Assembly: GCA_946558465.1 (NCBI GenBank)
Contig: CAMNTM010000014.1
Span: 1-64,000 of the forward strand
DNA length: 64,000 bases
Reading direction: 5' to 3'
DNA from: an uncultured Lachnospiraceae bacterium
Lineage (GTDB): Bacteria > Bacillota > Clostridia > Lachnospirales > Lachnospiraceae
The translations under genes were made by a program, and so were the position numbers. This document shows, piece after piece, positions 25,864 through 35,225 of this stretch (within the stretch, counting starts at the first letter, position 1; each line of letters begins with the position of its first letter). The notes beneath the pieces were generated by a model. The model was not told the DNA's origin. It did not search any database and was given only the letters and a program-made list of their open reading frames with translations.

Positions 25864-25961
25864 GCTGGCTTTTTCCGGTTGCTTTGATGCGGTTATTTTA
25901 GCTGACTTTCTTCGGTTGCTTATTTAAATGCGGCTGTTTTAGCTGGCTTTCTCCGGTCGTT
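25864..25961. repeat. Imperfect 37-41-bp direct repeat between araB and araD
   Basis: Two and a half copies: 25864-25900, 25901-25941 and 25942-25961. Each begins GCTGGCTTTCTCCGGTTGCT (with changes) and the first two end GCGGYTRTTTTA. The array directly precedes the dispersed repeat core at 25965. Confidence 0.7.
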
Positions 25962-25964
25962 CAG

Positions 25965-26039
25965 CCGCGCCTATTCGCAAAACGCACCTGCGGTGCTTTC
26001 CGCCGCTTTGCGGCTCCTTTTGCTCATAAGAAGGCGCTC
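25965..26039 (+). repeat. Dispersed repeat core, single copy in the ara operon
   Basis: About 75 bp, closely matching the cores of the 137-bp array at 44.3 kb. Shared blocks in order are TATTCGCAAAA, CGCACC, GGTGCTTTCCGCC, GCGGCTCCTTTTGCTCATAA and GAAGGCGCTC. It is followed by a short inverted repeat (AGCC ... GGCT) rather than the 44.7-kb hairpin. It lies in the araB-araD gap and has no coding capacity of its own. Confidence 0.85.
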
Positions 26040-26071
26040 CCTCAGCCGATATAGATGGCTGAACTGGGGGA

Positions 26072-27667
26072 TTATATGAGATCCTTTTCTGCCGCTAATT
26101 CGATGGATATGCCTTTCTTATATCTTTCTACGAATACTTCAAAGCCTTTTACATCTTCCGGATTTGGTGCCATTTCGCTTCCCTTATTGCCTGCAAATAC
26201 CTTTTCTGACAGATAGTCCTCAAGACTTTCTCCCGCTTCTTTTCGCAGCATATAGGAAGCAAGCAGCGCCATACCCCAGGGGCCGCCTTCTCCAGCAGTT
26301 TCCATAACTGATACCGGAGCGTCGATCGCCGCCGCCAGAATTCCTTGTCCGACACCCTTTGTCTTAAACAGCCCGCCATGTCCAAGAATAGTATCTATAG
26401 CTACATTTTCCTCTTTAAGAAGAATATCCATACCTACCTTCAATGCGCCAAGTGCGGTAAAAAGATGTACCCGCATAAAGTTAGCAAGATTGAATCTGCT
26501 CTCTGGAGAACGCACGAAAAGCGGCCTTCCCTCTGTTACCCCTGTAATATTCTCACCGGAGAGATACCCGTAGGACAAAAGTCCTCCGCAGTCTGCATCT
26601 CCTTCTAATGCCTTGTTGTACAAGGTTCCAAAGAGCTTGTTCATGTCTACCTCAATACCAAAGTTTTCTGCAAATTCGCGGAACAAACCTACCCAGGCAT
26701 TCAAATCGGAGGTACAGTTGTTGGCATGCACCATGCCTACCAGGCTTCCATCCGGAGTCGTCACAAGATCAATCTCCGGATATACCTTCTTAAGCTCCTT
26801 CTCAAGTACAATCATGGCGAACACAGACGTACCTGCCGATACATTACCGGTGCGCTGCTTCACACTGTTGGTTGCAGCCATTCCGGTTCCTGCATCTCCT
26901 TCCGGCGGGCAGATCGGTACTCCGGCCTCAAGTGTTCCGCTTTCATCTAAGAGACGCGCCCCCTCTTCGGTCAGACTGCCTGCCTCATCTCCTGCGGACA
27001 GAACCTTAGGAAGGATTTCCTTTAAGCTCCACGGATAATTTTTTTCCGCTATCTTTTCCTCAAACTTCTGAATCATATCTGCATCAAAATCTTTTGTATT
27101 CGTATCAATCGGAAACATACCAGAGGCATCTCCTACTCCGATTACCTTCCTTCCTGTCAGCTGCCAGTGAATATAGCCGGCAAGTGTCGTTATAAATGCA
27201 ACATCCTTCACATGCTCCTCACCATTTAAGACGGCCTGATACAGATGGGAAATACTCCATCTCTGTGGAATATTGTAGTTGAAAAGCCTGGTAAGCTCCT
27301 CCGCCGCCGGCCCGGTAGTCGTATTCCGCCAGGTACGGAAGGGAACTAACAGCTCTCCCTCTTTGTTAAATGCCATATATCCATGCATCATGGCACTAAA
27401 ACCAATTGCACCTATCTTTTTAAGCTTTGTGCCATACTTCGCCTCAACATCCGCCGCCAGCTTCTTATAGCTGTCTCGAAGTCCTGTCCAGATATCATCT
27501 AAAGTATAGGTCCAGATTCCGTTATCCAGACGGTTCTCCCATTCATGGTCACCGGATGCTATCGGTGTATGTGTCTCGTCAATCAGCACCGCCTTAATTC
27601 TTGTGGAGCCGAATTCAAGCCCCATCACGGCTCTTCCACTATCAATTACTTCTTTTACACTGCTCAT
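26072..27667 (-). CDS. araB: FGGY-family carbohydrate kinase, probable L-ribulokinase
   Basis: 531 residues. It has FGGY motifs: [16 protein letters not shown] for phosphate binding at the N-terminus, [12 protein letters not shown] and [13 protein letters not shown] mid-protein, and [13 protein letters not shown] near the C-terminus. The substrate L-ribulose is inferred from its place between araA and araD; the sequence is of the clostridial type rather than the E. coli AraB type. The ATG follows AGGAGGG. Confidence 0.85.
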   Translation of the reverse strand: MSSVKEVIDSGRAVMGLEFGSTRIKAVLIDETHTPIASGDHEWENRLDNGIWTYTLDDIWTGLRDSYKKLAADVEAKYGTKLKKIGAIGFSAMMHGYMAFNKEGELLVPFRTWRNTTTGPAAEELTRLFNYNIPQRWSISHLYQAVLNGEEHVKDVAFITTLAGYIHWQLTGRKVIGVGDASGMFPIDTNTKDFDADMIQKFEEKIAEKNYPWSLKEILPKVLSAGDEAGSLTEEGARLLDESGTLEAGVPICPPEGDAGTGMAATNSVKQRTGNVSAGTSVFAMIVLEKELKKVYPEIDLVTTPDGSLVGMVHANNCTSDLNAWVGLFREFAENFGIEVDMNKLFGTLYNKALEGDADCGGLLSYGYLSGENITGVTEGRPLFVRSPESRFNLANFMRVHLFTALGALKVGMDILLKEENVAIDTILGHGGLFKTKGVGQGILAAAIDAPVSVMETAGEGGPWGMALLASYMLRKEAGESLEDYLSEKVFAGNKGSEMAPNPEDVKGFEVFVERYKKGISIELAAEKDLI

Positions 27668-27759
27668 GTCTTTCTCCCTCCTGTTATGATAAATACATTT
27701 CTAATTACAATGTTGGGCATTATATCCTGCCCGGTATTACGTTCCGTTCGATAATTACA

Positions 27760-29259
27760 TTATTTACGATACGCCAGGCTGTTCCACAAAAGCTCATTCT
27801 TAAACTGGCGGATTGTTGTATCCTTGTCAATATAGACAGCTTCAATCCCCATATACGCTGCCCAGTCGCCCACCTGCTCAGAGGTCAGATCATAGGAAAA
27901 TGCAGTATGATGTGCACCGCCGGCCAGAATCCATGCCTCTGCACCGGTCTGAAGATTCGGCTGAGGAGTCCAGAAAGCTGCTGCAACCGGAAGCTTCGGC
28001 ATCGGCTTCTCTATCTCTTTACAATCCACATCATTGATAATGAGCCGGAATCTGTCGCCAAGATCAATCAAGGAGGCTGCTACTGCCGGGCCTGTCTTAG
28101 CTGTAAATACAAGTCTTGCCGGATCTTCCCTGTCTCCCATCGAAAGCGGCTGCTCCTTGATGCTGATCTTCCCATCCGCAATCGTCGGACATACCTCCAG
28201 CATATGCGCCTGAAGAATTCCTTCCTTGCCCGGAACCAGATTGTAAGTGTAATCCTCCATAAAGGAAGTTCCCTTTGCGTCTTTCATTCCCTGGGTCATA
28301 ATCTTCATGATACGGACCATAGCTGCCGTCTTCCAGTCTCCCTCTGCACCAAATCCATACCCCTTCTCCATCAGTCTCTGAATAGCAAGTCCCGGAAGCT
28401 GCTTAAGTCCTCCCAGATCACCAAAATGTGTAACGATTGCCTGATAATTCTTCTCCTCTAAAAATCTCTCAAACCCAATCTCAATCCCGGCCTGCACTGC
28501 CACATGCTCTCGGAATTCCTTTTCGTCTCTTCCCTCCAGAAGAATCTCATACTTGTCATAGTATTCTTCAACTAACGCGTCGATATCCCCCTTCGATACC
28601 GCGTCTACTGCTTCCGTAATCTCATTAACCGGGTAAGCATCTACCTCCCAGCCGAACTGAATCTGCGCCTCGACCTTGTCCCCCTCGGTTACGGCAACAT
28701 TTCTCATATTATCTGCAATACGCATAACACGTACATGACTGCTCTCAATAACACCGACTGCGGTACGCATCCAGGAGCCTATTTTCTTCTGGACATCCTC
28801 ATCCGCCCAGTAACCCATAAGAACCTTGCGCTCCATGCGCAGTCTGCTGAAAATATGCCCATACTCCCTGTCTCCATGCGCAGACTGATTCTCATTCATA
28901 AAATCCATATCTATCGTATCATACGGAATCTCCCGGTTAAACTGGGTATGCAGATGCAAAAGCGGCTTCCTGTACTCCTGAAGTCCCAGAATCCAGGATT
29001 TGGAAGGTGAAAACGTGTGCATCCAGGTAATTACACCTGCACAGTTTTCATCTGTATTCGCTTCATTAAAGGTTTTTCTGATAAGCTCATTTGTAATCAA
29101 CGTCGGTTTCCATACTACCTCATAGGGAAGATTACCGCACGCATTCAAAACCTCCACAATCTTTTTTGAATGCTCGGCAACCTTTGCAAGACACGCATCT
29201 CCATACAAATCCTGTGAACCAGTACAGAACCAGAACTGATAATTTTTCGTTTTTAACAT
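27760..29259 (-). CDS. araA: L-arabinose isomerase
   Basis: 499 residues, the normal length. It isomerises L-arabinose to L-ribulose with a manganese ion. Typical features are FWFCTGSQDLYG at the N-terminus, TWMHTFSPSKSWI, HLHTQFNREIPYDTIDMDFM, FGAEGDWKTAA and the C-terminal HHTAFSYDLT. It is the first gene of araA-araB-araD-isomerase and has its own promoter, divergent from the araC-type regulator. Confidence 0.97.
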   Translation of the reverse strand: MLKTKNYQFWFCTGSQDLYGDACLAKVAEHSKKIVEVLNACGNLPYEVVWKPTLITNELIRKTFNEANTDENCAGVITWMHTFSPSKSWILGLQEYRKPLLHLHTQFNREIPYDTIDMDFMNENQSAHGDREYGHIFSRLRMERKVLMGYWADEDVQKKIGSWMRTAVGVIESSHVRVMRIADNMRNVAVTEGDKVEAQIQFGWEVDAYPVNEITEAVDAVSKGDIDALVEEYYDKYEILLEGRDEKEFREHVAVQAGIEIGFERFLEEKNYQAIVTHFGDLGGLKQLPGLAIQRLMEKGYGFGAEGDWKTAAMVRIMKIMTQGMKDAKGTSFMEDYTYNLVPGKEGILQAHMLEVCPTIADGKISIKEQPLSMGDREDPARLVFTAKTGPAVAASLIDLGDRFRLIINDVDCKEIEKPMPKLPVAAAFWTPQPNLQTGAEAWILAGGAHHTAFSYDLTSEQVGDWAAYMGIEAVYIDKDTTIRQFKNELLWNSLAYRK

Positions 29260-29325
29260 ATACGTCCGCTCCTTTTCTAATACTTACAATCCCCTGCAAA
29301 TAAGGGAAATTTACTTTATGTACAT

Positions 29326-29355
29326 ATTATAGAAAAAATGGGGAGTTTATTTCAA
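29326..29355 (-). promoter_or_regulatory. Promoter of the ara operon
   Basis: Minus strand: TTGAAA (29350-29355), 18 bases, TATAAT (29326-29331); the start would lie about 60 bases before araA. Confidence 0.7.
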
Positions 29356-29385
29356 TTTCTTAACTCTGTCTTTCTTGCGAAAAAG

Positions 29386-29415
29386 TTACCTATTCCGACT
29401 TCAATGTGGTATAAT
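29386..29415 (+). promoter_or_regulatory. Promoter of the araC-type regulator
   Basis: TTACCT (29386-29391), 18 bases, TATAAT (29410-29415). The -35 is weak. It is back to back with the ara promoter, so the roughly 30 bases between them are a likely regulator site. Confidence 0.5.
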
Positions 29416-29465
29416 GCAATTAGAAAATTCATTGTTAGAAGACTAGAATGAGGAAGGATTCGTCC

Positions 29466-30548
29466 ATGACATTATTAGAACTATGCCGCCAGATTACCGC
29501 TCCCGGAAGTGCCGGTGGAAAACTGCTTCCGGAAAATCACCGGCTGGGACCCCGGCTTGTCTGTCCGGAATATTCCAAATCTGTACAGGAAGTAAAGACT
29601 TATCCGCTTCTTCAACAGGAGCGGCTTTTCGCTCTATGCTGGAATATGGATAAGTATAAAGATCTATATGCGTCCATGTGTCCTTCCCCTGAAGCATTCT
29701 GTTACCGCTATAAATATTCTGCCGGCGAAAGAACTCAGCTTCATACGCATGACTATATTGAGCTTAGCTATGTTGCTGCCGGAGAATTCCGCCAGCGGAT
29801 TATGGGGAAGGATATTGTATTTCAGGAAGGCGAACTGTGCCTGATCGACAAAAACTGTCTGCACCAGGACTATCTTCTGAACCAGTCTGCCACCGTTCTT
29901 TTTCTCGGAATTGCCAATGATATGTTTACGGAAATTATGGAGGGAAATGTCACCGCACAGAGGATTGTGTTATTTTTAAAGCCTGCACTTTTAAAACAAA
30001 AGGATCTGCAGCAATATCTCCATTTCCGCCCAGACGGGACTACAGATAAAAACAGCGTAAATGCACAGGAGGCAATAGAAACCTGTCTGTGTACGCTGCT
30101 TCAGGAGCTTAAGGAAAATAATATCGGTTCCCGGCACATCTGCAAAGGGCTTTTAATGCGTATTTTCCATATATTGGGGACAAAATATGAATTCTCTCTT
30201 TCCAAAGAACAACGAAAAACCATGAACTGGCTGACTTTCGAAGAGATATCTGAATATATCAGACAGCATTACGCTTCTGTGACGATACAAGATCTTGCAG
30301 ATAACTTTCATTTTCAGGAGGATTATTTCAACCGGCTGATAAAGGATAAGACAGGACTTACCTATTCCGCTTATGTCCAAAGCTTTCGTCTTGAAAAAGC
30401 AGAAAAGCTTCTGGTCTCCTCAGAAAACAGCATTGAGAAAATCGCAGAAGCAGTAGGATATCATAATAAAGGGTATTTTTATAAAATTTTTCAGGAAAGA
30501 TATGGGATGACACCGTCACAGTACCGGAAAAAGGAGAGGAATGCGTAG
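29466..30548 (+). CDS. AraC-family transcriptional regulator, probable arabinose regulator
   Basis: 360 residues from the ATG after GGAAGGA (the frame is open six codons upstream). The central part is a cupin-like sensor (THDYIELSYVAAGEFRQRI and LIDKNCLHQD). The C-terminal double helix-turn-helix spans about residues 265-357, with ending KGYFYKIFQERYGMTPSQYR. It is divergent from araA, which suggests control of the ara operon by arabinose or a product. Confidence 0.9.
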   Translation: MTLLELCRQITAPGSAGGKLLPENHRLGPRLVCPEYSKSVQEVKTYPLLQQERLFALCWNMDKYKDLYASMCPSPEAFCYRYKYSAGERTQLHTHDYIELSYVAAGEFRQRIMGKDIVFQEGELCLIDKNCLHQDYLLNQSATVLFLGIANDMFTEIMEGNVTAQRIVLFLKPALLKQKDLQQYLHFRPDGTTDKNSVNAQEAIETCLCTLLQELKENNIGSRHICKGLLMRIFHILGTKYEFSLSKEQRKTMNWLTFEEISEYIRQHYASVTIQDLADNFHFQEDYFNRLIKDKTGLTYSAYVQSFRLEKAEKLLVSSENSIEKIAEAVGYHNKGYFYKIFQERYGMTPSQYRKKERNA

Positions 30549-30566
30549 TTCTCAGCTTTACATCTG

Positions 30567-31643
30567 TCAATCAGCCTCTTCCAGTCTCTTTTTCCTCTCC
30601 AGCACCCCTTCCCACTGTTTTTCATCCAGCAGTTTTGGTCTCTTCATCTTATCCAGACCGCTTAAATCCAGTTTAAGCTCCTTTTGTGCTTCTAATGCCG
30701 CCTGATACAGAGGAATATATTCCTCTGTAGTCTGGGACATGACTTCCCGATTATCTGCAAAAGCATGATCGTGGTCGAACAGCGGGCAGTATCCTGTCAA
30801 TTTACCGCTTTCATTGTCCATAAAGAATCCCCAGTTCTGCTCATGTCTGTCACTATTATTCAATATATAATCTGCAATCTGCATTTTCAGATAAAACGGT
30901 CTGTCTATCTTAACAGCTTCCTCATATGCATTTAATCCATAGGCCTCACAGAAAATTTTAAACTCTTCAAATGTGACAAGCGCTTGATCCTCTGACGTAA
31001 AAATCTCCGCATTTACAATCTCTTCTCCCACTCCCCTTAGCCACTGCCTTCTCTCCTCCGATAAATAGGACTCAAGTATCTCATCCCCCGAAACGGAATA
31101 ACCAATATGCGGAATATGCAGAGCAGTAAGTATCTCATCTGCAGGAATCTCATATTTCCCAACCTTATGAAGATAGAGCATCCCGTCTCCTCGAATCCAT
31201 CCCTTTGCGCTGGTCCCTAATGTCGTAAGCTCCGGTGTATGGATACTTTCTTTTATTTTGCCTTCTGCCTTATAACGGACATTTCTTCCTGACAAAGAGA
31301 TCTCTGTAATAAACAGCGAAAGGGAGTTTCGGAACAAATTCACTTCCTCCCATGTCTTATCGTCCGTTTCCTCCTTAATCCAATAGGAATCCTCCAGACT
31401 CAATCCCCTGCACGCCTTACACACGGCATACCGGTTGCTCTGAGGCAGACGCACAGAATTCAATATTTCCTTTGCATAGCTCCGGTCTATGGACAGTGTA
31501 CGGCTTGCAGCCCATTCCATAAAATCAACAAACAATATATTTTCTTTCCGCAGTGCAAACGGAAGTCTGTCAAAATCCAGCACCTCACAAATCCCGTTAT
31601 CCTGTATGTTTAATATCGGACAGTCTTTTAAAAAAAGCAGCAT
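30567..31643 (-). CDS. HipA-like kinase domain protein (second of a tandem pair)
   Basis: 358 residues. The C-terminal half carries the HipA/CtkA kinase hallmarks: D265 in NNSDRHEQNWGF (catalytic loop) and D290 in CPLFDHDHAF (metal-binding loop), with a candidate ATP lysine K160 in LYLHKVG. The first 110 residues resemble those of the neighbouring 31682-32812 protein (shared pattern LSLxDxxWxKxxxxDxxW). No HipB-type antitoxin is adjacent. It starts at an ATG after GCGAGG, 38 bases after its paralogue. HipA phosphorylates a tRNA synthetase in E. coli; the target here is unknown. Confidence 0.75.
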   Translation of the reverse strand: MLLFLKDCPILNIQDNGICEVLDFDRLPFALRKENILFVDFMEWAASRTLSIDRSYAKEILNSVRLPQSNRYAVCKACRGLSLEDSYWIKEETDDKTWEEVNLFRNSLSLFITEISLSGRNVRYKAEGKIKESIHTPELTTLGTSAKGWIRGDGMLYLHKVGKYEIPADEILTALHIPHIGYSVSGDEILESYLSEERRQWLRGVGEEIVNAEIFTSEDQALVTFEEFKIFCEAYGLNAYEEAVKIDRPFYLKMQIADYILNNSDRHEQNWGFFMDNESGKLTGYCPLFDHDHAFADNREVMSQTTEEYIPLYQAALEAQKELKLDLSGLDKMKRPKLLDEKQWEGVLERKKRLEEAD

Positions 31644-31681
31644 ATCTAAATCCTCGCTATACCTTTGATAAAATATATTTT

Positions 31682-32812
31682 TTAATCAGGAAAGCTTAAA
31701 ATCTTTTGAATCGTTTTCTGAATCAGTCTTTCCAGATCCTTCAGCCTCCAATCCGGCAGATTGTATTTGCTGTGCCTCTCAAATCTGAAATCTGACAGCC
31801 TGACCAAACTCTTTCTTGTTTTGCTGTCCAGACACATCGCTGCGGTTTTAATCCAGCTGTCGCCAAGTCTCGGCCCCTTCTGCCTTAGATACTCCCCGCC
31901 GTATTCAAACTCTCCTTCCTCTGCATAGGGAAGAAGTGCAACATTGTGGTCGAACAAAGGCGCCATATCAACGATTTTCTGTGTTCTGTTATCGACAATA
32001 AATCCAAAATTATTCTTATGTCTGTCCTCATTCAGAATCACGGCATCAATTACAAACATCCGCTTCACTTTCTCTTCCAGGCCGAACTCGGCCATATTGT
32101 TTAACACAGACTTTATTGACGAGTTTCTGGGCTCGACCGCCGCATAAGGAAGAAATCCATAATCCTCAGAAGTAAACAGATCGCATACCGAACATATCTT
32201 TCCATTGCGTATCCTTAAATCATAAGTTACAAAATCATCTGTAAAATATTTTATTAGCTGGCCTGCATAAAATTCTGAATAGGGCTCCAGTCCTGCATTT
32301 CTTGCTCCTGAACTGCCCCGCTTTAAAAGCCTGATCTGCTCGCCCTCTCGAATCCAGCACTTGGCAAATGAACCATCCGTCCCATATTCCGGTGAAGTCG
32401 TACTGAGCTGTCTTCCATGTAAGCCTCCCTCAAAAGCTGTCTTTGCAATAACTTCACTAAATGGATGACTATACAAAGACACATTCTTCCAACATAAATC
32501 ACTGTCTGCACGCTTCACCCAAAATGTGTCAATCAAAGACAGTGCATGAGAAATATCCAAAAAACCCTGAATGGTATCGCATCCACTTAAACGCAATAAT
32601 TCTTTAATATTTTCCCTTTGTTTTGGAGCACGCCTGTTTTCAATAAAATTGTCCAGGTTTGCAAACCATTCGGGCAGCTCCACAAACTGCTCCGTAATCG
32701 TAATCGTATCAAATAACACATCCACCTCGAATTCGGCAATCACAATATCCTTATTAAGCAATACATACTTAATTGCCCGCTCTTTTGGAAAAGCATTCCT
32801 CTCATCAGCCAT
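31682..32812 (-). CDS. HipA-like kinase domain protein (first of a tandem pair)
   Basis: 376 residues from the ATG after GGGGAG; the frame is open 60 codons upstream without support. Kinase hallmarks: K164 in RLLKRG, E178 in LEPYSEFYAG, D263 in NEDRHKNNFGF and D288 in APLFDHN. All catalytic positions look intact. It shares domain order with the following gene, so the pair arose by duplication and then diverged widely. No XRE-type antitoxin is next to it. It has its own promoter and lies between a transporter operon and the araC-type gene. Confidence 0.75.
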   Translation of the reverse strand: MADERNAFPKERAIKYVLLNKDIVIAEFEVDVLFDTITITEQFVELPEWFANLDNFIENRRAPKQRENIKELLRLSGCDTIQGFLDISHALSLIDTFWVKRADSDLCWKNVSLYSHPFSEVIAKTAFEGGLHGRQLSTTSPEYGTDGSFAKCWIREGEQIRLLKRGSSGARNAGLEPYSEFYAGQLIKYFTDDFVTYDLRIRNGKICSVCDLFTSEDYGFLPYAAVEPRNSSIKSVLNNMAEFGLEEKVKRMFVIDAVILNEDRHKNNFGFIVDNRTQKIVDMAPLFDHNVALLPYAEEGEFEYGGEYLRQKGPRLGDSWIKTAAMCLDSKTRKSLVRLSDFRFERHSKYNLPDWRLKDLERLIQKTIQKILSFPD

Positions 32813-32897
32813 ACCATATCTCCCCTCTTTTAATACAACCGTCCACATGCCGTCACCGCTGCCGTTCATACCGGTTTTCCAGCGGTTATTCACTATA

Positions 32898-32926
32898 AGT
32901 ATATCAACTCTCCTTCCAAAAAACAA
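32898..32926 (-). promoter_or_regulatory. Probable promoter of the HipA-like pair
   Basis: Minus strand: TTGTTT (32921-32926), 17 bases, TATACT (32898-32903). This leaves a leader of about 80 bases. Otherwise the 305-base gap 32813-33117 holds only the transporter terminator. Confidence 0.55.
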
Positions 32927-33015
32927 CGCTATTTCTCGGCTGTTCCGGCGCTGAATCACCACACAAATCCGACAAAAACACGTTACCGGCACATTTTGCC
33001 GAATACTTCGTAATC

Positions 33016-33068
33016 AAAAAGACCGCGGCACAGTCCTCTGGCTATCCAAAGGAACTGTACCGCGGTCT
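33016..33068 (-). terminator. Terminator of the sugar ABC transporter operon
   Basis: Minus strand: AGACCGCGGTACAGTTCC pairs with GGACTGTGCCGCGGTCT (one G-T pair, one bulge) and is followed by TTTTT. The loop is 15 bases. Confidence 0.9.
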
Positions 33069-33117
33069 GCAGTCGATAATTTAAACTTTTGATATCTGAG
33101 ATAATATAATCCTTCTT

Positions 33118-34155
33118 TTACTTTTTCTTCTTTAAGTTTCCAAGCACGGACTGCAGCACAATGAAGAAACACAAAAGCGCTGAAAGCACGATACGTACCC
33201 ACCAGCTGGAAAGTGTTCCTTGTGTGGTAATCAGGCTTGTAATCGTTCCCTTAATCAATACACCAAACAGCGTTCCAAACGGAGTTCCCACACCTCCGGA
33301 GAGCAGCGTACCTCCGATAACTGCCGATGATATCGCATCCATCTCAAGTCCCTTCGCCTGCTCAACGAAGCCTGCACAGCTGTTCAGACAGAATAAGAAA
33401 CCGCCGCAGCCTGCCAGAAGTCCGTCTAAGATATATGCCTTTAACCGGATTCTTCTGACATTCAGCCCCATCATCATAGCGCTCTGCGTATTGCCGCCCA
33501 CCGCATACACCGAACGTCCGAATTTTGTAAACTTCATAACAATTATAATAACAATCAATATAATAATTGCAATTACAACCGTCGGATATATGTAAGCCGG
33601 CAGGAATTTTCCTCTTTTACTGTAGGAGCCGACAGGCAGGTATATTTTATAATTTGCCCATGCAAGAAATACTTCATTCTTGATGGAAATCATCTCTTTA
33701 CTGATAACCGCCGTCATACCCCGGCCAAAGAAAAGACCGGCCAGCGTTACAATAAACGGCTGTATTTCCAGATAGGCAACAAGGAAGCCCTGTACAAGGC
33801 CATATGCGAGTCCGATGCCAAGTGCAATAAGCACGGATACATAAGCGTTTACTCCCATATTCTCCATAGAGAATGCAACAGCCATACACACAAGCGCTGT
33901 CACTGAACCGACGGAAATATCAATACCGCCGGAAATCATAACGATTGTAAGACCCATACTGATTACGAGAAGTCCTGCATTCGTAATAAACAAATTAAAA
34001 AACATCTGCGGCTTCGCAAAGCCCTTATCTGCAAAAACAACCATTCCGGCCGCGTACATAGCGATAAATAATCCGACTGTAATCAGCAGAAGAAAGCCGG
34101 TTCCACTCAAGCTGAATTTCCTTTTTGGTGAAGAGGATTTTTCTGTGTTAGCCAT
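33118..34155 (-). CDS. yjfF: Sugar ABC transporter permease (YjfF-like)
   Basis: 345 residues, RbsC/YjfF-type permease with about ten hydrophobic segments. Typical motifs are GGIDISVGSV, IQPFIVTLAGLFFGRGMTA and AVIGGTLLSGGVGTPFGTLFG. The two-permease arrangement with one double ATPase matches the YtfQ-YtfR-YtfT-YjfF (galactofuranose) transporter. Its ATG overlaps the stop of the preceding permease by one base (TAATG). Confidence 0.85.
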   Translation of the reverse strand: MANTEKSSSPKRKFSLSGTGFLLLITVGLFIAMYAAGMVVFADKGFAKPQMFFNLFITNAGLLVISMGLTIVMISGGIDISVGSVTALVCMAVAFSMENMGVNAYVSVLIALGIGLAYGLVQGFLVAYLEIQPFIVTLAGLFFGRGMTAVISKEMISIKNEVFLAWANYKIYLPVGSYSKRGKFLPAYIYPTVVIAIIILIVIIIVMKFTKFGRSVYAVGGNTQSAMMMGLNVRRIRLKAYILDGLLAGCGGFLFCLNSCAGFVEQAKGLEMDAISSAVIGGTLLSGGVGTPFGTLFGVLIKGTITSLITTQGTLSSWWVRIVLSALLCFFIVLQSVLGNLKKKK

Positions 34156-35225
34156 TATTTATTACCTCCTTCCACTGCTGCATTGGAGGCAGCCTTCTTT
34201 ACTTTTATTCCGGCCACATATTTCTTGAATACCGGACTTTGGAGTACTACGATAATAACAATTACAATTGCCTTATATACCGGAAGCTGATCTCCAGATA
34301 CGCCCATTGCATACAGAGATGTTGACAGTGTCTGAATGGTAACCGCTCCGATTACGGAGCCCATCAGGCTGAATTTACCACCGCTTAAGATATTTCCTCC
34401 AAGTGCGACTGCAAGAATCGCATCCATTTCAAGGTTCAGTCCGATATTATTGGCATCTGCCGAATAGATACGGCTGGAAGCCACGATTCCTGCGACACCT
34501 GCTAAAAGTCCGCAGATAATGTAGGTAAGAAGCTTAATTCTTCTGGAATTAAGACCTACCAGACGGGAAGCACTTCCATTAATACCAACACTTTCTACAT
34601 AAAGCCCCAGTGCAGTTTTCTTTAAAACCACATACGCAATCACAACTACGATAATTGCTATAAAGATCGGAGTCGGGACCGGACATTTTCCAAAATATCC
34701 TCCTGCTACCATATAGGAATCTGAACGGATATAGGTAATCTGTCCTTTTGTAACAAGCTGTGCAATACCACGTCCTGCTGTAAAGAGAATCAGTGTCGCA
34801 ACCATCGGCTGTATATCCAGATAGGAAACCAGCACTCCATTGAAAAGTCCACACACTGCCGCTACGATTATACCTGCAAGCATGGCCAGTGCAATCGGCG
34901 CTGCAACTGTATTTACAGATACCTCACCGCCTGACAGTATCTGACAGCACACTGCTGCCGCCACTGCCATAACCGCGCCCACACTGATATCCTGTCCGCC
35001 GGAGGCTGCTGTTACAAGTGTCATTCCTACCGCCAGAATTACCAGCTCAGACGCACGATTGATAACATCCACCGGATAACCATACAATACACCGTTTGTG
35101 ATGGAAATCTTAAAAAATCCAGGAATCGTAACTGCCGCCACAATCAGCATAGCCACGAGACATACAATCGGCAGGAACAGACGCATAGATGTAAGCTTTT
35201 TTATATCAAATTCCTTCTTATTCAT
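34155..35225 (-). CDS. ytfT: Sugar ABC transporter permease (YtfT-like)
   Basis: 356 residues from the ATG after AGGAGGTG. It has the permease motif GGQDISVGAVMA, LDIQPMVATLILFTAGRGIAQ and LGGNILSGGKFSLMGSVIGA, and is homologous to the next gene product. The start overlaps the ATPase stop by 8 bases, so translation is coupled. It probably forms a heterodimeric channel with the YjfF-like subunit. Confidence 0.85.
   Translation of the reverse strand: MNKKEFDIKKLTSMRLFLPIVCLVAMLIVAAVTIPGFFKISITNGVLYGYPVDVINRASELVILAVGMTLVTAASGGQDISVGAVMAVAAAVCCQILSGGEVSVNTVAAPIALAMLAGIIVAAVCGLFNGVLVSYLDIQPMVATLILFTAGRGIAQLVTKGQITYIRSDSYMVAGGYFGKCPVPTPIFIAIIVVVIAYVVLKKTALGLYVESVGINGSASRLVGLNSRRIKLLTYIICGLLAGVAGIVASSRIYSADANNIGLNLEMDAILAVALGGNILSGGKFSLMGSVIGAVTIQTLSTSLYAMGVSGDQLPVYKAIVIVIIVVLQSPVFKKYVAGIKVKKAASNAAVEGGNK

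Noticed and set aside
25802..26071. Hidden gene in the araB-araD gap
   Set aside because: No ORF with a start, SD and protein-like composition; the gap is explained by two repeat types.
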